A stretch of 64,000 bases of DNA from Deefgea piscis (lineage in GTDB: Bacteria; Pseudomonadota; Gammaproteobacteria; Burkholderiales; Chitinibacteraceae), in assembly GCF_019665785.1 (NCBI RefSeq), contig NZ_CP081149.1, positions 2,728,001 through 2,792,000 of the forward strand, written 5' to 3'. The notes below the pieces were generated by a model that was given only the letters and a program-made list of their open reading frames with translations, was not told the origin of the DNA and ran no database searches. Made by a program: the position numbers and the translations under genes. This document shows, piece after piece, positions 1 through 9,343 of the stretch. Each line of letters opens with the position of its first letter. The stretch's first letter is position 1.

Positions 1-1242
1 ATTGCGCAATTGGGCAAAGACTATTCTGATCTCGATGAAATTTGGAAAGCCGAAAAAGCCAGCGTGCTGGGCACTCAAGCGATTCGCGAAGAAATCGAGC
101 ACGTTAAAACCGCAATGGAAACCGCTCGCCGCGCCGGCGAGTGGGATAAAGCATCCGAATTGCAATACGGTGAATTGCCGCAGCTCGAAGCCAAGCTCAA
201 AGCGGCAGAAACCAGCGAAAACGCCAGCGAAACCGCAGGTAAAACTCGGCTATTACGCACCCAAGTTGGCGCTGAAGAAATCGCCGAAGTCGTTAGCCGC
301 GCTACCGGTATTCCGGTGAGCAAAATGCTGCAAGGCGAACGTGAAAAACTGCTGCATATGGAAGCCGTCTTGCACCAACGCGTGGTCGGCCAAGACGAAG
401 CGGTGCGCTTGGTGTCTGATGCGATCCGTCGTTCACGCGCTGGCCTTGGCGACCCGAATCGCCCTTATGGCTCATTCCTATTTTTGGGGCCAACTGGCGT
501 GGGTAAAACCGAGCTGTGCAAAACGCTGGCGAATTATTTATTTGATTCCGAAGACCATATGATACGCATCGATATGAGCGAATTTATGGAGAAACACTCG
601 GTAGCGCGTTTGATTGGTGCGCCACCGGGCTATGTCGGCTACGAGGAAGGCGGCTACCTCACCGAGCTGGTACGGCGTAAACCGTATAGCGTGATTTTGC
701 TCGACGAGGTCGAAAAAGCGCATCCCGACGTATTTAATATTTTGCTGCAAGTATTGGATGATGGCCGCTTAACTGATGGACAAGGTCGCACGGTAGACTT
801 TAGAAATACCGTGGTGATTATGACGTCCAACTTGGGGAGCGATCATATCCAGCGCTTGGCCGATGCGGACTATCAAATCATTAAAATGGCGGTGATGGCT
901 GAGGTTAAAACGCATTTCCGCCCTGAGTTTATTAACCGAATCGACGAAGTGGTGGTGTTCCATGGTTTGGGCCAAGCACAAATTCGCCACATCGCGCGCA
1001 TTCAGCTCGATAAGCTCAGCCAGCGTTTGGCACAAATGGAAATCGGCCTCACGGTGTCCGATGCTGCGCTTGATTTGATCGCCGAAGCGGGCTTTGATCC
1101 GGTGTATGGCGCAAGGCCATTAAAACGCGCCATCCAAAGTGAGCTGGAAAACGTTTTGGCCAAACGGCTACTCAATGGTGATTTTGCCGCGAAAGACACC
1201 ATTCATGTCGACGCCAAAGACGGCATGATGCATTTTGAGTAA
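1..1242 (+). CDS. clpB: ATP-dependent chaperone ClpB, C-terminal part (5' end outside window)
   Basis: ClpB is a hexameric AAA+ disaggregase that, with DnaK, pulls proteins out of aggregates in the cytosol. The open frame runs in from base 1 without a start, so only about 413 residues are present, roughly the C-terminal half of a protein that is usually about 860 residues long. Visible are the end of the middle coiled-coil region, then the second AAA+ module: Walker [13 protein letters not shown], the pore loop GYVGYEEGG with its substrate-gripping Tyr, Walker [17 protein letters not shown], the sensor region TSNLGS, and the small C-terminal domain with GARPLKRAI. It is followed by a terminator. 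ClpA and ClpC are less likely because no IGF-type ClpP loop is seen. Confidence 0.95.
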   Translation: MAQLGKDYSDLDEIWKAEKASVLGTQAIREEIEHVKTAMETARRAGEWDKASELQYGELPQLEAKLKAAETSENASETAGKTRLLRTQVGAEEIAEVVSRATGIPVSKMLQGEREKLLHMEAVLHQRVVGQDEAVRLVSDAIRRSRAGLGDPNRPYGSFLFLGPTGVGKTELCKTLANYLFDSEDHMIRIDMSEFMEKHSVARLIGAPPGYVGYEEGGYLTELVRRKPYSVILLDEVEKAHPDVFNILLQVLDDGRLTDGQGRTVDFRNTVVIMTSNLGSDHIQRLADADYQIIKMAVMAEVKTHFRPEFINRIDEVVVFHGLGQAQIRHIARIQLDKLSQRLAQMEIGLTVSDAALDLIAEAGFDPVYGARPLKRAIQSELENVLAKRLLNGDFAAKDTIHVDAKDGMMHFE

Positions 1243-1372
1243 ATGGGCAAAAGTATTCTGGCTGCGTTGCCTCGTCTTGTCGGACGAAAGTACTGCCGGT
1301 GGCGTTAACGTTTTGCCATAGCACTTTTGCACTGATACTGCCTTAAGTTGCACGTCGCCTTCCCCGACAAAC

Positions 1373-1407
1373 AAAAAGCCATTCCGAATCTCGGAATGGC
1401 TTTTTTT
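1373..1407. terminator. Bidirectional terminator between clpB and the YjfB-family gene
   Basis: Ten-base inverted repeat GCCATTCCGA/TCGGAATGGC with a 3-nt loop, flanked by five A on the left and seven T on the right. It lies between converging genes and can serve both strands. Confidence 0.85.
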
Positions 1408-1455
1408 ATGTATAGGCACAGAGCCTATTCATTAATTCGCTTAGACAGATATACC

Positions 1456-1638
1456 CTAAGCTTTTACATCTACATTTTGCCCCAAATGCGCAGGATTAAC
1501 GGTCGCTGGCTGCGGAATCGCTTGCAGCAAGCTGAGCGTACTTTGCGCCTGCAGATCCAAACTTTTGCGCAGCATCACCAATGGAACTGGATTGTTGGCG
1601 CTGGCACTACTGGCTGCATTCACCATGCTGTCACTCAT
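1456..1638 (-). CDS. YjfB-family small putative motility protein
   Basis: A 60-residue protein with the arrangement of the YjfB family (putative motility protein): an Ala/Ser-rich N-terminus, a helix LRKSLDLQAQSTLSLLQAIP, and the C-terminal signature NPAHLGQNVDVKA. The family is known only as a small cytosolic protein often linked to flagellated bacteria; its biochemical role is not established. ATG is at 1638 with AAGGGG upstream as a ribosome site. It stands alone, divergent from dnaE, and ends close to the shared terminator at 1373-1407. Confidence 0.75.
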   Translation of the reverse strand: MSDSMVNAASSASANNPVPLVMLRKSLDLQAQSTLSLLQAIPQPATVNPAHLGQNVDVKA

Positions 1639-1740
1639 TACAACACCCCTTTTTTGCCATAACGGTTATTTTATCGGCCTTATTCACGCTTAATGAAGGG
1701 TAGCAGCCTGAATCAGCGCAAGAAATGATAAAATGCGCGA

Positions 1741-4700
1741 ATGAACGCACCTGCCTATATCCATCTTCGCCTCCATTCCGAGTTTTCAGTTTCTGACGGC
1801 ATCGTTCGTCTGGATGACGCCGTTAAACGCGCCAAAGCCGACAAAATGCCGGCGCTTGGCATGTCGGATTTAATGAATCTATTTGGTCTGGTGAAGCATT
1901 ACAAAGCCTGCCGCAATGCGGGGATTAAACCGATTATCGGCTTGGATGCGTGGATCGAAAACCCAGATAACCGCGACAAACCATTTCGCACGCTGCTGAT
2001 TTGTAAAAATCGCGCTGGCTATGGCCGTTTGTGCGAGCTAATCACGATGGCTTTTCGCGACAATCAATATCGCGGCCGGGGCGAGCTTAAAAAAGAATGG
2101 TTTACCAGCGGGGACAATAGCGGGTTAATTGCACTATCTGGCGCCGAGCTGGGCGAAATCGGCCAGCAGTTTTTGGCGAACAATCCAGAGCTCGCCAGCA
2201 CCGCTGCTCAGTGGTGGGCGGCGCAGTTCCCGGATAGTTTTTACCTCGAAATTCAACGCACCGGCACCGCCGCTTGCGAAACCAGCTTGCAGCGCCAGCT
2301 CGATTTGGCCGGAGAGCTCAATCTGCCAGTAGTCGCAACGCACCCGATCCAATTTATGGATCCGGACGATTTTAAAGCGCACGAAGCGCGCACTTGTATT
2401 TCGGCGGGCTTTGTCATGAACGACAAACGTCGCCCGAAAGATTTCACCGAAGAACAATACTTTAAAACCACGGCGCAAATGCAGGAATTGTTTGCCGATG
2501 TGCCCGAAGCGCTCGCCAATACGGTGACGATTGCACAGCGCTGCAATATTGAAATCGTGCTGGGTAAAAACGTCTTACCGCCCTTCCCAACGCCTGAAGG
2601 CATGACGCTGGATGATTTCTTGGTGTATGAGGCTAAGCGCGGCTTAGAGATGCGCCTTGCACAGCTATACCCCGACGAAGCAACACGCGAAGCAGAACGT
2701 CCTCGTTATTACGAGCGACTCAAAATTGAAACCGACACCATTATTAATATGGGTTTCCCCGGCTACTTTTTGATCGTTGCCGACTTTATCGCCTGGGGCA
2801 AAGTCAACGGCTGCCCAGTCGGGCCGGGCCGTGGTTCGGGTGCAGGCTCCTTGGTGGCGTACAGCCTGGGTATTACTGATATTGATCCAACCGCGTATGC
2901 GCTACTTTTTGAGCGCTTTTTGAATCCAGAACGCGTTTCAATGCCCGACTTTGATATCGACTTCTGCCAAGAAAATCGCTGGCGCGTGATTGAATACGTG
3001 CGTGAAAAATACGGCGCAGATGCCGTGAGCCAAATTGCGACTTTTGGTACGATGGCCGCCAAAGCGGTGGTACGCGACGTTGGTCGTGTGCTCGATTTGC
3101 CGTATATGTTTTGTGACGGCGTATCCAAACTGATTCCTGCTGCGCCCGGCAAGCAATACAGTTTGGACGATGCGCTGGAAATGGTGCCAGAACTCGCTGA
3201 GCGCGTTGAGCGCGAAGAAGAACTTAAAGAGCTGTGGGAGCTAGCAAAAAAACTCGAAGGCTTAACGCGCAATATCGGTATGCATGCCGGTGGCGTATTG
3301 ATTGCACCGAATAAAATCACTGATTTTTGCCCGGTGTATCAAGCGTCGGGCGATGATGCCTCGCCGGTGTCGATGCTCGACAAAGACGACGTTGAAGCCG
3401 TTGGCTTGGTAAAGTTCGACTTTTTGGGTTTGCGAAATCTCACGATTATCGAACTTGCACTGCAATACATCAAAAACCAAACCGGCGAATATCTGGACTT
3501 AATGAGTCTGGGCTTTAACGATCAAGCCGCATATCAGGTGTTCCGCGACGCCAATACCACCGGCGTGTTTCAGGTCGAGTCGGACGGTATGAAGCGCTTG
3601 CTCGAAAAGCTTGCGCCCGATCGTTTTGAAGACATTATTGCGGTATTGGCGCTATATCGTCCGGGGCCACTCGGCTCGGGCATGGTCGACACCTTTATTA
3701 ATCGTAAAAAAGGGCTCGAAGCGCCCGATTACTTCCATCCTGACCTTGAAAAATGCTTGGAGCCGACTTACGGCGTCATCGTGTACCAAGAGCAGGTGAT
3801 GCAGATTTCGCAGATTATCGGCGGCTACACGCTCGGTGGCGCCGATATGCTGCGCCGTGCAATGGGTAAGAAAAAGCCTGAAGAAATGGCTAAGCATAGG
3901 GAAACCATTGCCGAAGGGGCCGCCAAGCAAGGCTACGATCCAAAGCTCGCCGAAACCTTGTTTGACTTGATGACCAAGTTTGCCGAGTACGGCTTTAATA
4001 AGTCGCATACCGCGGCGTATGCCGTGGTGTCATACCACACGGCTTGGCTCAAAGCGCATCATACTGCGGCCTTTATGGCGGCAACGATGTCGTCCGAGTT
4101 GGACAATACTGACCAGCTCAAAGTGTTTTACGACGATTGCTTAAACAAAAAAAACAAGCTTGAAATCTTGCCGCCCGATATTAACGAAAGTTTTTATCGC
4201 TTCGTGCCGGTAGGTAAAAAACAAATTCGTTATGCCTTAGGCGCGATTAAAGGCGTTGGCGAAAGCGCGGTGAATATGATTGTCGCCGAGCGCACTGCCA
4301 ACGGGCCATTTAAAGATATTTACGATTTATGCAGCCGAACCGACAAAAAAGAAGTCAATAAACGCGTTCTCGAAGCCTTGATTCGTGGCGGCGCTTTTGA
4401 TGCGCTCGAACCGAATCGCGCGCGCATTATGGCCAATGTTGAGCAAGCGATGGCCGTGGCCGAAGCTGAAATCGCCAATGCCAATCAGATTAGCTTGTTC
4501 GACATGCTAGAACCCGCTGCCGCACCGCAAATCGAACACCTTGATGCGCCGCTGTGGGACGACAAAATCAAACTGGCAGAAGAAAAATCAGCACTCGGAT
4601 TTTATCTTTCTGGCCACCCATTTGATGCGCACGCCAGACCGATTAAAGGCTTGATTCGCACCCGACTCGATCGACTCAATAACCAGCGCGAGCCGCAATT

Positions 4701-5184
4701 TATTGCTGGGATTGTGGCTGGCATGCGAATTAAAAATGGCGATCGCGGCCGGATGTGTTTTTTGCAACTCGATGATGGCCATGCCAAAGTGGAACTCACG
4801 TTGTATTCCGAGTCGTTTGAAGCCAATCGCACCAAGCTCAAAGAAGACACTTTATTAGTCATCGAAGCGAAGGTGTCGGAAGATCGTTTTTCGGGCGGGC
4901 AACGGATTATTGCCGATCGGGTATTTGACTTAGCTGAGGCGCGTAGCCACTTTGCGCGTGCACTCAAAATCAATTTGGGGCAACAAGGCGACGCCGACAA
5001 GCTCAAGCAAATTTTGCAACCGCATGCGGCCGATCACGGCTGCGCGGTCGAGGTTGACTACCAAAATAGCAACGCGCAATGTCAAATGACGCTAGGCCAT
5101 GCGTGGCGAGTCATTTTGCGCGATGAATTACTGAATGATTTGCGTAACTGGCTTGGTCCACAGTCGGCCGAACCACGCTTCTAG
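1741..5184 (+). CDS. dnaE: DNA polymerase III alpha subunit DnaE
   Basis: Catalytic subunit of the replicative polymerase, adding nucleotides on both strands at the fork. The product is 1147 residues, close to the 1160 of E. coli. In order: an N-terminal PHP domain beginning HLRLHSEFSVSDG, the polymerase core with GPGRGSGAGSLVAY, the metal-binding aspartates in MPDFDIDF near residue 402 and in VKFDFLGLR near residue 559, a helix-hairpin-helix region, the clamp-binding motif QISLFD near residue 913, and an OB fold near FIAGIVAGMRIKNGDRG. The ATG at 1741 fits the family start, though no strong ribosome site precedes it. The TAG stop overlaps a structured inverted repeat that may act as its 3' end. 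Confidence 0.97.
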   Translation: MNAPAYIHLRLHSEFSVSDGIVRLDDAVKRAKADKMPALGMSDLMNLFGLVKHYKACRNAGIKPIIGLDAWIENPDNRDKPFRTLLICKNRAGYGRLCELITMAFRDNQYRGRGELKKEWFTSGDNSGLIALSGAELGEIGQQFLANNPELASTAAQWWAAQFPDSFYLEIQRTGTAACETSLQRQLDLAGELNLPVVATHPIQFMDPDDFKAHEARTCISAGFVMNDKRRPKDFTEEQYFKTTAQMQELFADVPEALANTVTIAQRCNIEIVLGKNVLPPFPTPEGMTLDDFLVYEAKRGLEMRLAQLYPDEATREAERPRYYERLKIETDTIINMGFPGYFLIVADFIAWGKVNGCPVGPGRGSGAGSLVAYSLGITDIDPTAYALLFERFLNPERVSMPDFDIDFCQENRWRVIEYVREKYGADAVSQIATFGTMAAKAVVRDVGRVLDLPYMFCDGVSKLIPAAPGKQYSLDDALEMVPELAERVEREEELKELWELAKKLEGLTRNIGMHAGGVLIAPNKITDFCPVYQASGDDASPVSMLDKDDVEAVGLVKFDFLGLRNLTIIELALQYIKNQTGEYLDLMSLGFNDQAAYQVFRDANTTGVFQVESDGMKRLLEKLAPDRFEDIIAVLALYRPGPLGSGMVDTFINRKKGLEAPDYFHPDLEKCLEPTYGVIVYQEQVMQISQIIGGYTLGGADMLRRAMGKKKPEEMAKHRETIAEGAAKQGYDPKLAETLFDLMTKFAEYGFNKSHTAAYAVVSYHTAWLKAHHTAAFMAATMSSELDNTDQLKVFYDDCLNKKNKLEILPPDINESFYRFVPVGKKQIRYALGAIKGVGESAVNMIVAERTANGPFKDIYDLCSRTDKKEVNKRVLEALIRGGAFDALEPNRARIMANVEQAMAVAEAEIANANQISLFDMLEPAAAPQIEHLDAPLWDDKIKLAEEKSALGFYLSGHPFDAHARPIKGLIRTRLDRLNNQREPQFIAGIVAGMRIKNGDRGRMCFLQLDDGHAKVELTLYSESFEANRTKLKEDTLLVIEAKVSEDRFSGGQRIIADRVFDLAEARSHFARALKINLGQQGDADKLKQILQPHAADHGCAVEVDYQNSNAQCQMTLGHAWRVILRDELLNDLRNWLGPQSAEPRF

Positions 5185-5230
5185 GTATACCTCGCTAGTA
5201 CATATAAATAATGCGCTAGCGAGACATACC
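5184..5230. repeat. Structured inverted repeat (GGTAT...ATACC family), copy behind dnaE
   Basis: GGTAT (5184-5188) pairs with ATACC (5226-5230); after a 2-nt mismatch CTCGCTAG (5191-5198) pairs perfectly with CTAGCGAG (5216-5223). It overlaps the dnaE stop codon. The same layout with different inner stem sequences recurs at 11696, 38886 and 47982, and more weakly at 8068, 27565 and 48928. Confidence 0.6.
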
Positions 5231-5290
5231 ACCCATAAAATTTCTAAGCATTTTTTCAAAAAATTTCTACGTCTTGTTTATCTTTTAAAC

Positions 5291-5304
5291 TTGACCTACG
5301 TCAA
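5291..5304. promoter_or_regulatory. Distal FNR/CRP-like site upstream of pflB
   Basis: TTGACCTACGTCAA is a perfect 5-4-5 dyad matching the FNR-box layout TTGAT-N4-ATCAA except for one base in each arm. It lies about 185 bases upstream of a second, promoter-proximal site. Intergenic region 5231-5638 otherwise holds only AT-rich sequence and the proximal promoter. Confidence 0.45.
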
Positions 5305-5475
5305 ATTTTTACATCACCCATCAGTCCATTTTGCCAATTTTTACATTCCATTCGGCGCCTCAAAGGCATAAGATATTGTCATGAAAGTGAGGTTTGCAAT
5401 GCAAACTTTACTGCGTCGCAACAATAAAGTCATTGTCTTATGTAGTTGAAAATATTCAATAACATATTTTTAAAA

Positions 5476-5516
5476 CTGATCTAAATCAATTTTTGAAATT
5501 GCATTATTGTTACGAT
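5476..5516 (+). promoter_or_regulatory. FNR-type activator site and -10 box of the pflB promoter
   Basis: CTGATCTAAATCAA (5476-5489) matches the FNR box TTGAT-N4-ATCAA at 9 of 10 positions. A -10-like TACGAT lies at 5511-5516, putting transcription start near 5523 and the box centre near -40.5, the position of class II FNR-dependent promoters. There is no good -35 box, as expected for an activator-dependent promoter. The assignment of the factor as FNR is inference. Confidence 0.65.
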
Positions 5517-5638
5517 GCCTTAATAAAACTTGCTGCTGTTTGCCCTATCTGGCAACAGCGACATTCTTTTCAGTTAGCAACTGAAAATTCGGCTTAAAGA
5601 TGGTCCAACAGACATCGCCACAAAGGAGTCTCACCCAA

Positions 5639-7951
5639 ATGAATGCACCTCAAGACAACTTGCAATTGACAGCTTGGCGCGGTTTTAGCGCTGGCGAATG
5701 GCAGAATAAAGTATTGGTTCGTGAATTTATCCAAGCGAACTACACACCATATGTGGGTGATGATTCTTTCCTAGCCGGCCCGACTGAACGCACGACTCAA
5801 TTGTGGACTGAACTATCAGTCTTGCTCAAAGAAGAGCGCAAACGCGGTGTGCTCGAAGTTTCTGCACAATTTGGTTCAACCATCACCGCCCACGGCGCTG
5901 GTTACATCAATAAAGATTTGGAAACCATCGTTGGTTTGCAAACTGATGCGCCTTTACGCCGCGCTATTATGCCAAATGGCGGCTTGAAAATGGTTGAAAA
6001 CGGCCTCAAGGCTTACCATTTTGAAATGAACCCAGAAATCAAAGAGATCTTTACTAAATATCGTAAAGACCACAACAACGCGGTATTTGACGTTTACACA
6101 CCAGAAATCATGGCTTGCCGTAGCTCGGGCGTGATTACTGGTTTGCCAGACGCCTATGGCCGTGGCCGTATTATTGGTGACTATCGCCGTGTAGCTTTGT
6201 ACGGTGTTGATTTCTTGATTGCCGACAAAAAACGCGAAAAAACTGAACTCGACAACGTTCCATTCACTGAAAGCGTTGTTCGCTTGCGTGAAGAATTATC
6301 AGAACAAATCAAAGCACTGAACGAACTCAAAATCATGGCCAAGAAATATGGCTTTGATATCGCTCAGCCAGCCAACACAGCTCAAGAAGCGGTGCAAAGG
6401 TTGTACTTCGGCTACTTGGCTGCAGTAAAAGAGCAAAATGGCGCTGCAATGTCGATCGGTCGTATCTCGACCTTCCTTGACGTTTACTTCGAGCGCGATC
6501 TTGCTGAAGGCACATTGACTGAAGCTCAAGCGCAAGAATTGATCGACCATCTGGTGATGAAATTGCGTATCGTGCGTTTCTTGCGCACCCCAGAATACGA
6601 TGATCTATTCTCTGGCGACCCAACTTGGGTGACTGAATCAATCGGTGGTACTGGTGAAGATGGCCGCACTTTGGTTAGCAAAACCAGCTTCCGTGTATTG
6701 AACACACTGTACAACCTTGGCCCAGCACCAGAACCTAACTTGACCGTATTGTGGTCAACTGCCTTCCCACAAGGCTTTAAAGAATTCTGCGCGAAAGTAT
6801 CGATCGACACGTCTGCGATCCAATACGAAAACGACGATTTGATGAAACCAAAATGGGGCGACGATTACGCGATTGCCTGCTGCGTTTCAGCGATGCGCGT
6901 TGGTAAGCAAATGCAATTCTTTGGCGCTCGTGTGAACTTGGCTAAAGCCATGTTGTACGCGATCAACGGCGGCGTGGACGAAAAAACCGGTAAAGTGGTG
7001 GCTAAAGGCTTCACCCCAATTACTGGCGACGTACTTGAATACGACGAATTGATGAGCAAATACGATGTAATGCTCGATTGGTTGGCAAAAACTTATGTGA
7101 CTGCGCTGAACTCAATCCATTACATGCACGACAAATATGCTTACGAGCGTATTGAAATGGCCCTGCATGATCGTGACATCTTGCGCACAATGGCTTGCGG
7201 TATCGCGGGTCTATCCGTAGCAGCTGACTCATTGTCAGCAGTGAAACACGCTAAAGTGCATATCAAACGTAACGAAGCTGGTTTAGCCGTGGATTATGTA
7301 ATCGAAGGCGAATACCCAGCTTACGGTAACAACGATGATCGCGCTGATGATATCGCTGTTTGGTTGTCGACTGCGTTTATGGAAAAAATCAAAGCGCAAC
7401 CGGTGTTCTACCGTGATTCAATGCCAACTCAATCGGTATTGACCATCACTTCGAACGTGGTTTACGGCAAAAAAACTGGTAACACCCCTGACGGTCGTCG
7501 TTCAGGTGCCCCATTCTCGCCAGGTGCAAACCCGATGAATGGTCGTGATACCAATGGCTTTATCGCTGCAGGTTTCTCTGTATCGAAAATTCCATACGAA
7601 TCAGCACTGGACGGTGTGTCTTGGACTGCATCAATGACACCAGACGCTTTAGGCCACAACGCAGCAGACCGCGTTAAAACCTTGGCAGCATCGATTGACG
7701 GTTTGTTTGGCCCACACGGCGAAGAATGCTCAACTTGCATGACCACCGATGCGATTGATGAACAAATGGACCAATTGTTCCACTTGAACATGAATGTATT
7801 GGATAAAGACACCTTGCTCGATGCGGTTGAACATCCAGAAAACTACCCGCAATTGACGATTCGTGTTTCAGGCTATGCGGTGAACTTTGTTAAATTGACT
7901 CGCGAACAGCAAATGGACGTGATCAACCGGACTTTCCACGCTAAGTGCTAA
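5639..7951 (+). CDS. pflB: Formate C-acetyltransferase (pyruvate formate-lyase)
   Basis: Converts pyruvate and CoA to acetyl-CoA and formate in anaerobic metabolism, using a glycyl radical. The adjacent catalytic cysteines are seen in IACCVSAM (about residues 412-413) and the radical glycine in [17 protein letters not shown] near the C-terminus. The product is 770 residues from the ATG at 5639, close to the 760 of E. coli. That start is chosen because AAGGAG lies 10 bases upstream; an in-frame ATG at 5600 has no ribosome site. It is preceded by an FNR-type promoter and followed by a large hairpin, the spare radical domain gene and the activase. No focA formate channel gene is adjacent in this window. 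Confidence 0.97.
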   Translation: MNAPQDNLQLTAWRGFSAGEWQNKVLVREFIQANYTPYVGDDSFLAGPTERTTQLWTELSVLLKEERKRGVLEVSAQFGSTITAHGAGYINKDLETIVGLQTDAPLRRAIMPNGGLKMVENGLKAYHFEMNPEIKEIFTKYRKDHNNAVFDVYTPEIMACRSSGVITGLPDAYGRGRIIGDYRRVALYGVDFLIADKKREKTELDNVPFTESVVRLREELSEQIKALNELKIMAKKYGFDIAQPANTAQEAVQRLYFGYLAAVKEQNGAAMSIGRISTFLDVYFERDLAEGTLTEAQAQELIDHLVMKLRIVRFLRTPEYDDLFSGDPTWVTESIGGTGEDGRTLVSKTSFRVLNTLYNLGPAPEPNLTVLWSTAFPQGFKEFCAKVSIDTSAIQYENDDLMKPKWGDDYAIACCVSAMRVGKQMQFFGARVNLAKAMLYAINGGVDEKTGKVVAKGFTPITGDVLEYDELMSKYDVMLDWLAKTYVTALNSIHYMHDKYAYERIEMALHDRDILRTMACGIAGLSVAADSLSAVKHAKVHIKRNEAGLAVDYVIEGEYPAYGNNDDRADDIAVWLSTAFMEKIKAQPVFYRDSMPTQSVLTITSNVVYGKKTGNTPDGRRSGAPFSPGANPMNGRDTNGFIAAGFSVSKIPYESALDGVSWTASMTPDALGHNAADRVKTLAASIDGLFGPHGEECSTCMTTDAIDEQMDQLFHLNMNVLDKDTLLDAVEHPENYPQLTIRVSGYAVNFVKLTREQQMDVINRTFHAKC

Positions 7952-7957
7952 GAATGC

Positions 7958-8021
7958 GTAGCGCCGCCTGGTGATGCTGATTTGAGTAGCACTTAAAATC
8001 AACATCACGCAGGCACGCTAC
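7958..8021 (+). terminator. Long imperfect hairpin between pflB and grcA
   Basis: Two 26-base arms, GTAGCG...TGATTT (7958-7983) and AAATCA...CGCTAC (7996-8021), pair with a central internal loop and a 12-base apical loop and are followed by TTTTAATT. It probably ends or stabilises most pflB transcripts. The GTAG head also resembles REP palindromes. Confidence 0.55.
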
Positions 8022-8067
8022 TTTTAATTCACATTCTTGCAGTTATGAATCATGACAACATCCTAAA

Positions 8068-8116
8068 GGGTATTGCCATGCAAGCATCAGCTAATCATAG
8101 CTACAAGCACATACCT
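8068..8116. repeat. Weak member of the GGTAT...ATACC repeat family
   Basis: GGTAT at 8069-8073 and ATACC at 8111-8115 enclose about 37 bases, with the right part resembling the AGGTATTGCGCTGTA side of other copies. Inner pairing is poor, so membership is tentative. It contains in-frame ATG 8078, an argument against that ATG as the start of the following gene. Confidence 0.3.
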
Positions 8117-8131
8117 AAGAGGACGGCAATA

Positions 8132-8317
8132 ATGGCTCAATTATTTCATTTGAACATGAATGTTTTAAACAAAGAAACACTCGAAGATGCAATGGCCAAC
8201 CCAGACAAATACCCACAACTAACCGTGCGCGTATCGGGTTATGCAGTGAACTTTGTTAAACTGACTCGCGAGCAGCAGCTAGACGTAATCAATCGCACTT
8301 TCCACGATAAATGCTGA
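8132..8317 (+). CDS. grcA: Minimal autonomous glycyl radical cofactor (GrcA/YfiD-like)
   Basis: A 61-residue protein that is almost only the glycyl-radical domain: [17 protein letters not shown] followed by the end [11 protein letters not shown]. GrcA replaces the C-terminal radical domain of pyruvate formate-lyase after oxygen has cut it at the glycine. By my alignment, 49 of 61 residues match the last 61 residues of the PflB at 5639-7951. E. coli GrcA is 127 residues, so the usual N-terminal half is absent here. ATG 8132 is chosen because AGAGGA precedes it by 8 bases and similarity to PflB starts there; in-frame ATGs at 8045 and 8078 would add residues with no recognisable domain. Confidence 0.85.
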   Translation: MAQLFHLNMNVLNKETLEDAMANPDKYPQLTVRVSGYAVNFVKLTREQQLDVINRTFHDKC

Positions 8318-8335
8318 TTGAAATCTAGCGCAAAC

Positions 8336-8369
8336 ACGGATCGCAAGGCATCGCCTGCGGTCCGTTTTT
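8336..8369 (+). terminator. Terminator after grcA
   Basis: ACGGATCGCA pairs with TGCGGTCCGT, then GGC with GCC around a 3-nt loop, followed by five T. Confidence 0.75.
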
Positions 8370-8419
8370 ACATGTAATCGATAAAAACCTTAAAACTAAA
8401 AAAACCACTGGAAATCATC

Positions 8420-9220
8420 ATGGCACTCGACAAACCTGCAGGCGAAATCGTCCCTGCCGCCTTTGATGCCGACGGCAATCAATACGGCTATATCCATTCA
8501 ATTGAAACCGGCGCCGCCGTTGATGGCCCGGGGATGCGCTTTGCGCTATTTGTTAGCGGCTGCCAATTTCGCTGCTTGTACTGCCACAATCCTGACACAT
8601 GGAAATTACACAACGGCAAGCAATACACTGTCGATGCCATCGTTGCTGAGATTGCCAAATACGCCAGCTTTTTACGCATCGCGGGTGGTCTGACTATTTC
8701 TGGCGGCGAGCCTTTGATGCAAGCCCATTTTGTTGGCGAGATTTTCCGCCGAGTCAAAAACGAGCTTAAAGTGCATACGGCACTCGATACCCAAGGCTTT
8801 TTGGCGGCGCACTTACCGGATGAATACTTCGACAATATCGACTTAGTACTACTCGACATCAAACAATTTGATCCAATTAAATACGAAGCACTCACAGGCA
8901 AGCCGCTACAGCCCACACTGGAATTTGCGGAACGCATGATTCACCTCAAAAAGAAACTGTGGATTCGCTATGTCTTGGTACCCGGCATTAGCGACGATGA
9001 GCAAGATGTTGCCGGCCTAGCCAATTACTTAAGTGATCTCAATACCCGAGCACCGGGCTTGATTGAACGCGTGGAAATTTTGCCCTTTCATAAAATGGGC
9101 GAAAACAAATGGGTTGATCTGGGCATGAAATACGAACTGACCGACACTCGCCCGCCAAGCCAAGAAATGGTCGAGCGCGTGCGCGCCCAATTTAGCAGCA
9201 AAGGCTTATTCTGCTGCTAA
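8420..9220 (+). CDS. pflA: Pyruvate formate-lyase-activating enzyme (radical SAM)
   Basis: Radical SAM activase that abstracts a hydrogen from the PFL glycine to make the catalytic radical. The 4Fe-4S site is CQFRCLYC (Cys48, Cys52, Cys55), the CX3CX2C pattern of the family with CHNPDTW after it; the SAM-binding GGE motif is in LTISGGEPL. The length is 266 residues, slightly longer than the 246 of E. coli, with a short N-terminal extension. It lies 102 bases downstream of grcA beyond a terminator, so it may have its own promoter or rely on read-through. It presumably also activates the GrcA radical domain. Confidence 0.96.
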   Translation: MALDKPAGEIVPAAFDADGNQYGYIHSIETGAAVDGPGMRFALFVSGCQFRCLYCHNPDTWKLHNGKQYTVDAIVAEIAKYASFLRIAGGLTISGGEPLMQAHFVGEIFRRVKNELKVHTALDTQGFLAAHLPDEYFDNIDLVLLDIKQFDPIKYEALTGKPLQPTLEFAERMIHLKKKLWIRYVLVPGISDDEQDVAGLANYLSDLNTRAPGLIERVEILPFHKMGENKWVDLGMKYELTDTRPPSQEMVERVRAQFSSKGLFCC

Positions 9221-9239
9221 GCATGCCGCACTTCCCATC

Positions 9240-9265
9240 GCCAGCGTTCGCGCTGGCTTTTTTTT
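9240..9265 (+). terminator. Terminator after pflA
   Basis: GCCAGCG-TTCG-CGCTGGC stem with a UUCG tetraloop, followed by an eight-base or longer T run. Confidence 0.9.
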
Positions 9266-9343
9266 GGCCAAAATCAGATCAGTCAATCGAGAATTACGCC
9301 AACTTCGGGTATATTAACGCTCAAATTACAGCTGGATTAAACC

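Noticed and set aside
8045..8131. Longer start for grcA at 8045 or 8078
   Set aside because: The extra residues have no known domain, the region overlaps a repeat-like sequence, and ATG 8132 has its own AGAGGA site and matches where similarity to PflB begins. The 8078 ATG with AAAGGG upstream is not impossible.
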